From UMGS1370 sp963557065 (GTDB taxonomy: Bacteria > Bacillota > Clostridia > Lachnospirales > Lachnospiraceae), in assembly GCA_963557065.1 (NCBI GenBank), contig CAUWCT010000047.1, positions 1 through 48,985 on the forward strand: 48,985 bases of DNA, written 5' to 3'. The notes beneath the pieces were generated by a model. That model saw only the letters and a program-made list of their open reading frames with translations. It ran no database searches and was not told the origin of the DNA. Both the position numbers and the translations under genes were made by a program. Of this stretch, positions 17,029-23,961 are shown piece after piece (the stretch's first letter is position 1; every line of letters starts with the position of its first letter).

Positions 17029-17928
17029 ATGAAAAATATGAAACGTTTTTTACTGGCACTCAGCACCGCATCTGTTCTTTTATCCGGAGGCGCCATGACT
17101 GCCCTGGCAGAGACTGGCTCTGCTGCAGAAAGTACACTTTTAAATGCTCCCGTCTATGTATACGGAAGTGCAGAAAAATTAGAAAACGGCCGGCTGCATC
17201 TGACCAACTCCAATACGGAAACCATCAATGATATTGTTGTAACCACCGGGAATGCCCTGATTTTAGATGCTGTTTCCGGTATGCCGGTAGCTTATGAGGA
17301 TATTAAAGCGGGATCCACTGTTTACGCATATGTAAGTCCTGCCATGACATTAAGTCTTCCACCGATGTCCAATGCAGATATTGTTCTGGTCAATGTTCCG
17401 GCAGATTATAAGGTTCCGTCTTATGTGATTGTGAAAACTCTGGATATGCATGAAGACGGCTCTGCTACTTTGACTGCTACTGACGGCCAGGTATATGAGA
17501 TTCCGGCAAACTGCTCTGTCATTCCATATTTAACCAGACAGATGATTTATGTAGATAGTCTGACTCCCGGCAGCGCCTGCATAATCTGGACGGAAAGCGG
17601 GTCCAATACTGCAAATAGAGTGATGCGTTTTAACTCCAACCCATCCGATCACTCTGAACCTTCCGATTCCAGCGAAAATCCAGATGGTGTTCAGCCTCTT
17701 GGCTGGTCTAATCAGGACGGAAACTGGTACTACTATAATTCCGAAGGACAGATTCATAAAGGCTGGCTGAATTTAGACGGTGACTGGTATTACTTAAATC
17801 CGGAAAATGGTGTTATGGCAACCGGTTTTATTCAGGTAGAGGGAAAGACCTATTATATGCTTTCAGACGGCAAAATGCTGACAACGTCCATGTCCTTTAC
17901 TCCTGATTCTTCAGGCGCTCTTCACTAA
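17029..17928 (+). CDS. Secreted protein with cell-wall/choline-binding-type repeats
   Basis: An exported 299-residue protein. A signal peptide (MKNMKRFLLALSTASVLLSG then AMTALAE) is followed by a roughly 190-residue unassigned domain, a Ser/Asp/Pro-rich linker (PSDHSEPSDSSENPDG), and about three aromatic repeats of the CW_binding_1 type (GWSNQDGNWYYYNSEG, GWLNLDGDWYYLNPENG, GFIQVEGKTYYMLSDG). Such repeats bind choline-decorated or other wall polymers or glucans. The start was set at 17029 by AGGAGG seven bases upstream; an earlier in-frame start at 16948 would read through a dispersed repeat. A strong terminator follows. The N-terminal domain function is unknown. Confidence 0.85.
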   Translation: MKNMKRFLLALSTASVLLSGGAMTALAETGSAAESTLLNAPVYVYGSAEKLENGRLHLTNSNTETINDIVVTTGNALILDAVSGMPVAYEDIKAGSTVYAYVSPAMTLSLPPMSNADIVLVNVPADYKVPSYVIVKTLDMHEDGSATLTATDGQVYEIPANCSVIPYLTRQMIYVDSLTPGSACIIWTESGSNTANRVMRFNSNPSDHSEPSDSSENPDGVQPLGWSNQDGNWYYYNSEGQIHKGWLNLDGDWYYLNPENGVMATGFIQVEGKTYYMLSDGKMLTTSMSFTPDSSGALH

Positions 17929-17961
17929 TTTTCTTTGTTCTTCATCAGACGTATATCAGGC

Positions 17962-18002
17962 GCAGCCGCATAAATGAAATCCATTTATGCGGCTGCTTTT
18001 TT
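17962..18002 (+). terminator. Rho-independent terminator of the wall-binding protein gene
   Basis: A perfect 15-bp stem (17962-17976 with 17982-17996), loop AAATC, is followed by six T. It closes the plus-strand unit; on the other strand the hairpin has no T-run, so tyrS has no clear terminator of its own. Confidence 0.92.
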
Positions 18003-18040
18003 GCCTCCAGGCATCCGAAAAGCTGTTGGCAGAAACTATT

Positions 18041-19261
18041 TTATACAAACACTCTCATAAAATTCTTCTTTCCCCGTTTAAGAATCACTCCCTCACCGGA
18101 AAGTTCTTCTTTTGTATAGGTTTTTCTGGTGTCCTTTACCTGCTCGCCGTCTACAGAAACACCGCCCTGCTCTACATTTCTTCTGGCGTCGGATCTGGAA
18201 CTGCACAGACCGGATTTATGCACCAGGCTTAAAATATCAATCGCGTCCTCTGTAAAGTCTTCTTCTGACAGCTGGAAAGAAGGCATATTGGCAGCACTTC
18301 CGCTGGTAAACAGGGCGCGGGACGCCTCCTTTGCTTTTACAGCTTCTTCTTCTCCATGAACCAGCTCTGTCAGTTCATAAGCCAGGATTTCCTTTGCCTC
18401 ATTTAACTGGCTTCCTTCCCATTTATCCATTTCGTCAATCTGCTCTAATGGAAGGAAGGTCAGCATCCGCAGGCATTTTAACACGTCTGCATCTGCAATA
18501 TTTCTCCAATACTGGTAAAACTCAAACGGACTGGTCTTATCAGGATCCAGCCATACGGCGCCGGACTGGGTCTTGCCCATTTTCTTGCCCTCTGAGTTTA
18601 AAAGAAGGGTAATGGTCATGGCATGGGCATCCTTACCTAACTTGCGGCGAATCAACTCTGTACCGCCCAGCATATTGCTCCACTGGTCATCACCGCCGAA
18701 CTGCATATTGCATCCATAATTCTGATACAGCATATAGAAGTCATAACTCTGCATGATCATGTAGTTAAACTCCAAAAAACTCAGTCCTTTTTCCATACGC
18801 TGCTTATAGCATTCTGCGCGGAGCATGTTGTTTACGGAAAAGCATGCGCCTACCTCGCGGAGCAGTTCTACATAGTTTAGCTTTAACAGCCATTCTGCAT
18901 TGTTGACCATTAATGCCTTTCCCTCTGAAAAATCAATAAACCGGCTCATCTGCTTTTTAAAGCAGTCGCAGTTGTGCTGAATAGTTTCTGTTGTCATCAT
19001 CTGACGCATGTCAGATCTGCCGGAAGGATCGCCGATCATGCCTGTACCGCCTCCGATTAAGGCAATGGGCTTGTTTCCTGCCATCTGCAGACGCTTCATC
19101 AGACACAATGCCATAAAGTGGCCTACATGAAGGCTGTCAGCTGTAGGGTCAAAGCCAATATAAAAAGTGGCTTTTCCTTCATTTACCATTTTTTTAATCT
19201 CTTCTTCGTTGGTTACCTGAGCAATCAATCCCCTGGCAACTAATTCTTCATAAACTCCCAT
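18041..19261 (-). CDS. tyrS: Tyrosyl-tRNA synthetase
   Basis: Charges tRNA-Tyr with tyrosine. A 406-residue class I synthetase: HIGH-like HVGH in DPTADSLHVGHFMAL, the tyrosine pocket motif YDFYMLYQNYGC, KMSKS-like KKMGKT, and a C-terminal S4 RNA-binding domain (SRSDARRNVEQGGVSVDG). Length is normal. Expression is controlled by the T-box leader at 19430-19775. An extra structured segment between the attenuator and the start codon is described separately. Confidence 0.97.
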   Translation of the reverse strand: MGVYEELVARGLIAQVTNEEEIKKMVNEGKATFYIGFDPTADSLHVGHFMALCLMKRLQMAGNKPIALIGGGTGMIGDPSGRSDMRQMMTTETIQHNCDCFKKQMSRFIDFSEGKALMVNNAEWLLKLNYVELLREVGACFSVNNMLRAECYKQRMEKGLSFLEFNYMIMQSYDFYMLYQNYGCNMQFGGDDQWSNMLGGTELIRRKLGKDAHAMTITLLLNSEGKKMGKTQSGAVWLDPDKTSPFEFYQYWRNIADADVLKCLRMLTFLPLEQIDEMDKWEGSQLNEAKEILAYELTELVHGEEEAVKAKEASRALFTSGSAANMPSFQLSEEDFTEDAIDILSLVHKSGLCSSRSDARRNVEQGGVSVDGEQVKDTRKTYTKEELSGEGVILKRGKKNFMRVFV

Positions 19262-19302
19262 TTTTTAATTCCTTTCTTGATTTCCTAATTATAAATTATA
19301 TG

Positions 19303-19328
19303 AAAAAAGAGTTCGTCAAGACGAACTC
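19303..19328 (-). terminator. Second terminator-like hairpin directly before tyrS
   Basis: On the minus strand GAGTTCGTC and GACGAACTC form a perfect 9-bp stem with loop TT, followed by six T (19308-19303), ending about 40 bases before the tyrS ATG. By sequence it is a good intrinsic terminator in the sense of tyrS. It lies after the T-box attenuator, so tyrS transcription would have to pass it or restart. Confidence 0.7.
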
Positions 19329-19342
19329 TCGCGCCGGAGCGC

Positions 19343-19394
19343 GGTTGCGTAAGCAACCATCTTCCTTAAACGCGGAGTGCGCAACCTCGCGGAG
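19343..19394. repeat. GC-rich repeats in the tyrS leader insert
   Basis: GGTTGC-GTAA-GCAACC (19343-19358) is a six-bp stem with tetraloop, and CGCGGAG occurs twice directly (19371-19377 and 19388-19394). Together with the neighbouring palindromes they make a compact structured segment between the T-box terminator and tyrS. Confidence 0.55.
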
Positions 19395-19396
19395 CG

Positions 19397-19435
19397 TTTT
19401 TTAATTTGATAGGAAATTCCTATCAAATTAAAAAA
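19397..19435. repeat. 39-base perfect palindrome overlapping the T-box terminator T-run
   Basis: The 19-base arms 19397-19415 and 19417-19435 are exact reverse complements around one centre base. The outer six A of the right arm are, on the minus strand, the T-run of the T-box terminator. The left arm repeats that T/A run, as if the run had been duplicated by an insertion. Confidence 0.8.
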
Positions 19436-19775
19436 GCCCCGTCCTAAAAAGGACGAGACATGCTCTCGTGTTACCACCTTCATTTACCATACGCTCACGC
19501 TGTATGATCTCAACAGGTACATTCCAATCATACCAGTGTGCACAGGTCTACTGGTGATTTAAAAAATACCCCGGCGCTGTAACGTGCGCCCAATCCGTCG
19601 CAGCCTACTTGGAAAACCGCGGTCTCAGACTCTCGTGTCCGCTCTCCTGTTCGGTGTGAAGCTCCGGGATGTATTCGCCATCTGCTTTCCACGCGCCTCT
19701 CATCAGCCGGCTGCTTTCTGTGTGCTTGTGCAGACAGGTACTTGTTCCCTTCATTGCCTGTTGGTGTTGAAATTA
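19430..19775 (-). ncRNA. Tyrosine T-box leader (riboswitch) of tyrS
   Basis: The leader senses uncharged tRNA-Tyr and allows tyrS expression when it binds. On the minus strand the T-box core is AAGGTGGTAACACG (19480-19467), whose TGGT can pair with the ACCA end of tRNA-Tyr. A terminator follows: stem GTCTCGTCC/GGACGGGGC with loop TTTTTA and six T (19459-19430). A TAC tyrosine specifier is proposed in GAATACATCCC at 19673-19671, in the region expected for the stem I specifier loop; this placement is inferred, not folded. A perfect TTGACA/TATAAT promoter lies just upstream. The T-box identity is well supported, the exact 5' end approximate. Confidence 0.88.
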
Positions 19776-19780
19776 CTGGT

Positions 19781-19809
19781 ATTATAGGAAAAGAAACTTC
19801 TTTTGTCAA
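19781..19809 (-). promoter_or_regulatory. Promoter of the tyrS T-box transcript
   Basis: On the minus strand TTGACA (19809-19804) and TATAAT (19786-19781) are perfect and 17 bases apart. Transcription should start near 19775. Confidence 0.85.
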
Positions 19810-19861
19810 GGACTTTTTAAATCACTGTAACGGCTCCCCCTCTGTCATGTATACATTTTAC

Positions 19862-19890
19862 TTGCCTATTTGAAATTTTTATACTATAAT
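19862..19890 (+). promoter_or_regulatory. Promoter of the DAHP synthase gene
   Basis: TTGCCT (19862-19867) and TATAAT (19885-19890) are 17 bases apart, 53 bases before the start codon. It is divergent from the tyrS promoter, so two tyrosine-linked transcripts start back to back. Confidence 0.6.
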
Positions 19891-19943
19891 TTAGCCTTAT
19901 AAATCAGCACTGCACTACATTAAACTATATGGAGGTATTTACC

Positions 19944-20972
19944 ATGGGATTCAAATTTGTTCAAAAGCTTCCGGACCCATCTGAAATCCGCGAGCAATAC
20001 CCGCTTTCTTTGGAACTGGCTGCCATCAAGCAAAAGAGGGATGAGGAGATTAAAAAAGTCTTTACCGGAGAAAGCGATAAATTTCTGCTGATTATCGGCC
20101 CATGTTCTGCAGACAATGAAGATTCTGTCTGCGATTATGCCTGCCGCCTGGCTAAGGTACAGGAAAAAGTTGCGGAAAAAATCATCATTATTCCCCGTAT
20201 CTACACCAATAAGCCCCGCACTACCGGTGAGGGATACAAAGGCATGGTCCATCAGCCCAATCCGGAGGACAAGCCCGATATCTATGAAGGTTTAATCGCC
20301 ATACGCAGCCTTCATATGCGGGTTCTGCGGGAAACCGGGCTTTCCACAGCAGATGAAATGCTGTATCCGGAAAATCTGCGCTATTTAAATGACATGATGT
20401 CCTACATTGCAGTAGGCGCCCGTTCTGTGGAAAACCAGTTCCACCGTCTGGTGGCCAGCGCCTGCGATGTGCCTGTAGGCATGAAAAATCCTACCAGCGG
20501 CGACTTATCCGTTATGCTTAATTCCGTTGTGGCTGCTCAGCACAGCCATGACTACATCTACCGCGGCTGGGAAGTTCAGTCTTCCGGCAATCCTCTGGCG
20601 CACACAATTTTAAGAGGCGCTGTCAATAAACATGGGCAGAATATTCCAAATTATCATTACGAGGACTTAAGTCTGCTTCACCAGCTCTATGCCAAACGGA
20701 ATCTGGCCAATCCTGCCTGTATCGTGGATGCCAATCATTCCAATTCCGGCAAAAAGTATCTGGAGCAGATTCGGATTTCCAAAGAAGTCCTTCACAGCCG
20801 CCGTCACAGTGAAGATATTAAAACAATGGTCAAGGGATTAATGATTGAAAGTTATATAGAATCCGGAAGCCAGAAAATCGGCGATGGCTGCTACGGCAAA
20901 TCCATCACCGATCCATGCCTTGGATGGGACGATTCAGAGCGTTTGATTTACGATATTGCAGAGTCCTTGTAA
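19944..20972 (+). CDS. 3-deoxy-7-phosphoheptulonate synthase (DAHP synthase, type I)
   Basis: Condenses phosphoenolpyruvate and erythrose 4-phosphate, the first step of the shikimate pathway. The protein has 342 residues of the AroF/AroG/AroH type: IIGPCSADN, KPRTTGEGYKG (PEP-binding Lys-Pro-Arg-Thr), NPTSGDLSVML, and the metal and substrate motif VDANHSNSGKKYLEQ. The ATG at 19944 has GGAGG eight bases upstream; an ATG at 19929 precedes that site and is rejected. It has an N-terminal extension like the feedback-regulated E. coli enzymes, but which amino acid inhibits it cannot be read here. It stands divergent from tyrS. Confidence 0.95.
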   Translation: MGFKFVQKLPDPSEIREQYPLSLELAAIKQKRDEEIKKVFTGESDKFLLIIGPCSADNEDSVCDYACRLAKVQEKVAEKIIIIPRIYTNKPRTTGEGYKGMVHQPNPEDKPDIYEGLIAIRSLHMRVLRETGLSTADEMLYPENLRYLNDMMSYIAVGARSVENQFHRLVASACDVPVGMKNPTSGDLSVMLNSVVAAQHSHDYIYRGWEVQSSGNPLAHTILRGAVNKHGQNIPNYHYEDLSLLHQLYAKRNLANPACIVDANHSNSGKKYLEQIRISKEVLHSRRHSEDIKTMVKGLMIESYIESGSQKIGDGCYGKSITDPCLGWDDSERLIYDIAESL

Positions 20973-21027
20973 AGAGGGCGCCGCAAAACAGGGCTTTCAC
21001 GCCAGATATGGCATACTGCATAACGTT

Positions 21028-21060
21028 TCAGGGCTGACGTTTTTACGCCATCAGCCCTGA
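21028..21060. terminator. Hairpin shared by the DAHP synthase and uppP 3' ends
   Basis: TCAGGGCTGA (21028-21037) and TCAGCCCTGA (21051-21060) are perfect arms between the convergent genes; the uppP stop codon lies in the loop. No T-run follows on either strand, so it may stop or stabilise transcripts only weakly. Confidence 0.5.
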
Positions 21061-21876
21061 GATTCCAAAATAGGCAAATACGATTACGCCCAGTACAATC
21101 CGGTAATATCCGAAGAATTTAAAGTCATTTTTCCGCACATAACTTAGCAGGAATTTAATAGACAAAACAGATACTACAAACGAGGTTATCATACCAATCA
21201 GGAGATACCCAATCTCAGGGCCGGTAAACATGCGGCCGAATTTGACGATTTTTAAAAGGCTGGCTCCAAACATAACCGGAATTCCCAGGAAAAATGAAAA
21301 CTCTGCCGCTGCGCCTCTGGAGCATCCTAAAATCATGGCGCCTAAAATCGTAGCGCCAGAGCGGGATGTACCCGGAATCAGAGACAAAAGCTGAAACAAT
21401 CCTATAAACAGAGCCGTCTGATACGTGATCTGACTGGTTTTCTGAATCGGAAACGTAGTATTTGCATTATGATTTTCCAGTACGATAAACAGAATACCGT
21501 ATAAAATCAGCATGGAAGCAACCACATAAGAATTCATCAAATATGCGTCCAGTATATCGTCAAAAGGAAGCCCTACAATCGCTGCCGGAAGGCAGGCAAT
21601 GATGATTTTTGCCCACAGCGATAACGTCTCCTGTTTCTGAGAGCGCTTTTTTCTCGGCGAAAACGGATTTAATTTGTGAAAATACAGCACAACAACTGCA
21701 AGAATCGCCCCCAGCTGAACCACTACCATAAATACATTTTTGAAATCTTCGCTTAAATGAAGCGGAATGATCTCTTCTACCAGAATCATATGACCGGTAC
21801 TGCTGATTGGCAGCCACTCTGTAAATCCCTCCACAATTCCCAGAACCAACACTTTTAACACTTCAAAAATTTCCAT
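21043..21876 (-). CDS. uppP: Undecaprenyl-diphosphatase
   Basis: Dephosphorylates undecaprenyl diphosphate so the lipid carrier of wall synthesis can be reused; overproduction gives bacitracin resistance. A 277-residue membrane protein with about eight helices and both active-site motifs: EGFTEWLPISSTGH (residues 16-29) and SLIPGTSRSGATI. GAGAAGG precedes the ATG, nine bases after the ung stop. The last codons form one arm of a hairpin. Confidence 0.96.
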   Translation of the reverse strand: MEIFEVLKVLVLGIVEGFTEWLPISSTGHMILVEEIIPLHLSEDFKNVFMVVVQLGAILAVVVLYFHKLNPFSPRKKRSQKQETLSLWAKIIIACLPAAIVGLPFDDILDAYLMNSYVVASMLILYGILFIVLENHNANTTFPIQKTSQITYQTALFIGLFQLLSLIPGTSRSGATILGAMILGCSRGAAAEFSFFLGIPVMFGASLLKIVKFGRMFTGPEIGYLLIGMITSFVVSVLSIKFLLSYVRKNDFKFFGYYRIVLGVIVFAYFGISGLMA

Positions 21877-21885
21877 ATCCTTCTC

Positions 21886-22566
21886 CTATCCTCTCACATT
21901 CTCAATCTGCCAGTCAATCGGCTCCAATCCATGCTCTGCCAGATATTCATTGGTCCTGCTAAAAGGCCGGCTTCCAAAAAAGCCTCTGGACGCGGAAAGG
22001 GGACTGGGATGGGAAGATTCTAAAATCAGATGTTTTGGATTATTTAACATTGCCTTTTTCATCTGAGCCGGACGCCCCCACAGGATAAATACTATGGGAC
22101 GCTGCTGTTCATTGAGAACCCGGATTGCTGCATCTGTAAATTCCTCCCAGCCGATTCCTCTGTGAGAATTGGCTGCATGCGCCCGAACCGTAAGAACTGT
22201 GTTTAAAAGCATAACTCCCTGATCGGCCCATTTTTTCAAATATCCGTTGTCGGGAATGTAGCATCCGCAGTCGTCATGAAGTTCCTGATAAATATTGACT
22301 AAAGACGGGGGAATGGCCACATCCGGTTTTACGGAAAAGCACAGACCATGAGCCTGACCGTAATTGTGATAAGGGTCCTGCCCCAATATCACCACTTTTA
22401 CTTTTGATAATGGAGTAAATGCAAATGCATTGAAAATATCATCCGGTTCCGGAAATATCTGTCTTGTCTCGTATTCGTGCCTGACCGTCTGATAGAGTTT
22501 TCGGTAGTAGTCTTTTTTGAACTCCCCGCTTAACGGTTTCAGCCAGTCATTGTTAATTGCCGCCAT
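21886..22566 (-). CDS. ung: Uracil-DNA glycosylase
   Basis: Removes uracil from DNA, starting base-excision repair. Family 1 enzyme of 226 residues: water-activating LGQDPYHNYGQAHGL, FILWGRPAQ, and the HPSPLSASRGFFGSRPFSRTN loop with its catalytic His. AAGGAGG lies before the ATG. It is followed closely by uppP (nine bases), an operon of convenience. Confidence 0.97.
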   Translation of the reverse strand: MAAINNDWLKPLSGEFKKDYYRKLYQTVRHEYETRQIFPEPDDIFNAFAFTPLSKVKVVILGQDPYHNYGQAHGLCFSVKPDVAIPPSLVNIYQELHDDCGCYIPDNGYLKKWADQGVMLLNTVLTVRAHAANSHRGIGWEEFTDAAIRVLNEQQRPIVFILWGRPAQMKKAMLNNPKHLILESSHPSPLSASRGFFGSRPFSRTNEYLAEHGLEPIDWQIENVRG

Positions 22567-22652
22567 CTTATGTATCCTCCTTATGCCGATTGCCGGGATC
22601 TTTTTGCTGCTTTACAATAGTATGCGTGGACAACATAAACCTATTCCTTTCT

Positions 22653-23330
22653 TCAGTGCGCAGCCAGCCGGCTTACAAACAAAACCGAATCCCCTTTTAT
22701 CCCTTCTGCTTTTTCTTTCAATTCTTCACTGATCTGAAAAAACTCCTGATGGACTCTGAAAAGCCATGCCTGTTTATTGAAAAATACTGTTTTCTCAAAG
22801 GGCCAGCGGATGACGGTTGGCGTCAGAAACCCTTCCCCCAGTTCCAGAACCGTCAGATTTTTATTTAATGTCCCTGCCAGCCATTCTGTATAGGCTTTCC
22901 ACTGGGGAAGGTATCCTTCTTCAATGTAGCAGCCGCTTTCCACTGTATTGGGAATCAGCCTGCCGCCGCAGTGAGGACAGAGCCCGTCCGGTACTTCCCC
23001 TTCTTCCCAGATGTCTTTTGTACACCCTTGTTCGCACTGTCTCCAGGTAATGTTTCCGCATGGAGCTACAATCCGATTTTTGTCAAAAGGCTGTTCCCAT
23101 ATCTTTGCATCTGTCACAGTAGTGACGATAAAATAGTCTTTCCCCCTTATCAGTTCCAAAAGATCCCCATAACCTTTTGTCACATCCGGGCGGCTTACAA
23201 TCTTCTCTATCTGATTTTTATCCGGATTCTGCCTCCATTCTCCCCCGATTCCTATGAGCAATTTTTCACTGCCCTGTATGCGGCTGTAAATCCGGTCCAT
23301 CATTTCCTGGTCTAATCTCTTCTCGCTCAC
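22653..23330 (-). CDS. Divergent SIR2-like protein, probably not a classical deacetylase
   Basis: A 225-residue protein with the outline of a sirtuin but with altered active-site motifs. The first strand has LLIGIGGEW where sirtuins have the GAGIS loop, TTVTDAKI stands where TQNID is expected, and the catalytic His-Gly appears as Cys-Gly (C91) in VAPCGNITWRQC. Two Cys pairs (C99/C103 and C118/C121) look like the zinc site. The start is a GTG at 23330 with AAGGAAG upstream. It sits between a phosphoesterase gene and ung. NAD binding without deacetylation, or a distinct activity, is possible. The relationship is inferred from motif order. Confidence 0.6.
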   Translation of the reverse strand: MSEKRLDQEMMDRIYSRIQGSEKLLIGIGGEWRQNPDKNQIEKIVSRPDVTKGYGDLLELIRGKDYFIVTTVTDAKIWEQPFDKNRIVAPCGNITWRQCEQGCTKDIWEEGEVPDGLCPHCGGRLIPNTVESGCYIEEGYLPQWKAYTEWLAGTLNKNLTVLELGEGFLTPTVIRWPFEKTVFFNKQAWLFRVHQEFFQISEELKEKAEGIKGDSVLFVSRLAAH

Positions 23331-23357
23331 TTAAATTTCTTCCTTTTCTCCATGCTT

Positions 23358-23942
23358 TTAAACGTCCACATCAATCACATATGCCTCATATCCATTGATG
23401 ACAATGGTGTCCTGATACTGCTGCAGGCGCTTTGCCCTGCCTCCGTAATTTAAATGCATATGGCCATGAATAAAATATTTAGGTTTATATTTCTCCATCA
23501 GTTCTAAAAAGCACTGAAATCCGGTATGACACAGATCATCCCCATCTCCCAGATTTTTAGCCGGAGCATGGGTCAGGAGAATATCAAATCCCTTATTCCT
23601 TTTAAGCTGCCACCACAAAAGTGAAATCCGCCACTTCATCTGCGACTCGCTGTACTGGTGGGGCCCCGGCCTGTAGCGCATGGAACCGCCTAATCCCAGT
23701 ATCCGAAGTCCCTTATACGTATAAATCTGGTCTTCAATACAGATACAGCCCTCCGGCTCTTCTGAGTCATGGTTTCCATATACATACAAAAGAGGGGCAT
23801 GGGCAAATGTTACCAGAAAGGACAGGTACTTAGGGGAGACGTCTCCGCAGGAAAGGATTAAATCAATTCCTTTTAATTTGCTCTCATCATAGTAATCCCA
23901 AAGAGATTTGGACTCTTCATCTGAAACAACTAATATCCGCAT
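23358..23942 (-). CDS. Calcineurin-like metallophosphoesterase
   Basis: A 194-residue cytoplasmic phosphoesterase. Metal ligands are seen in LVVSD at the start, CGDVS, YGNHDSEEP, LLTHAPAKN and HGHMHLNYG, the complete order for the family. GGGG upstream of the ATG gives the start. The two neighbours downstream (sirtuin-like and ung) are close enough for one transcript. The substrate (nucleotide, phosphoprotein or lipid head group) cannot be told. Confidence 0.85.
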   Translation of the reverse strand: MRILVVSDEESKSLWDYYDESKLKGIDLILSCGDVSPKYLSFLVTFAHAPLLYVYGNHDSEEPEGCICIEDQIYTYKGLRILGLGGSMRYRPGPHQYSESQMKWRISLLWWQLKRNKGFDILLTHAPAKNLGDGDDLCHTGFQCFLELMEKYKPKYFIHGHMHLNYGGRAKRLQQYQDTIVINGYEAYVIDVDV

Positions 23943-23961
23943 CTTATGTTACCCCTTTGTC

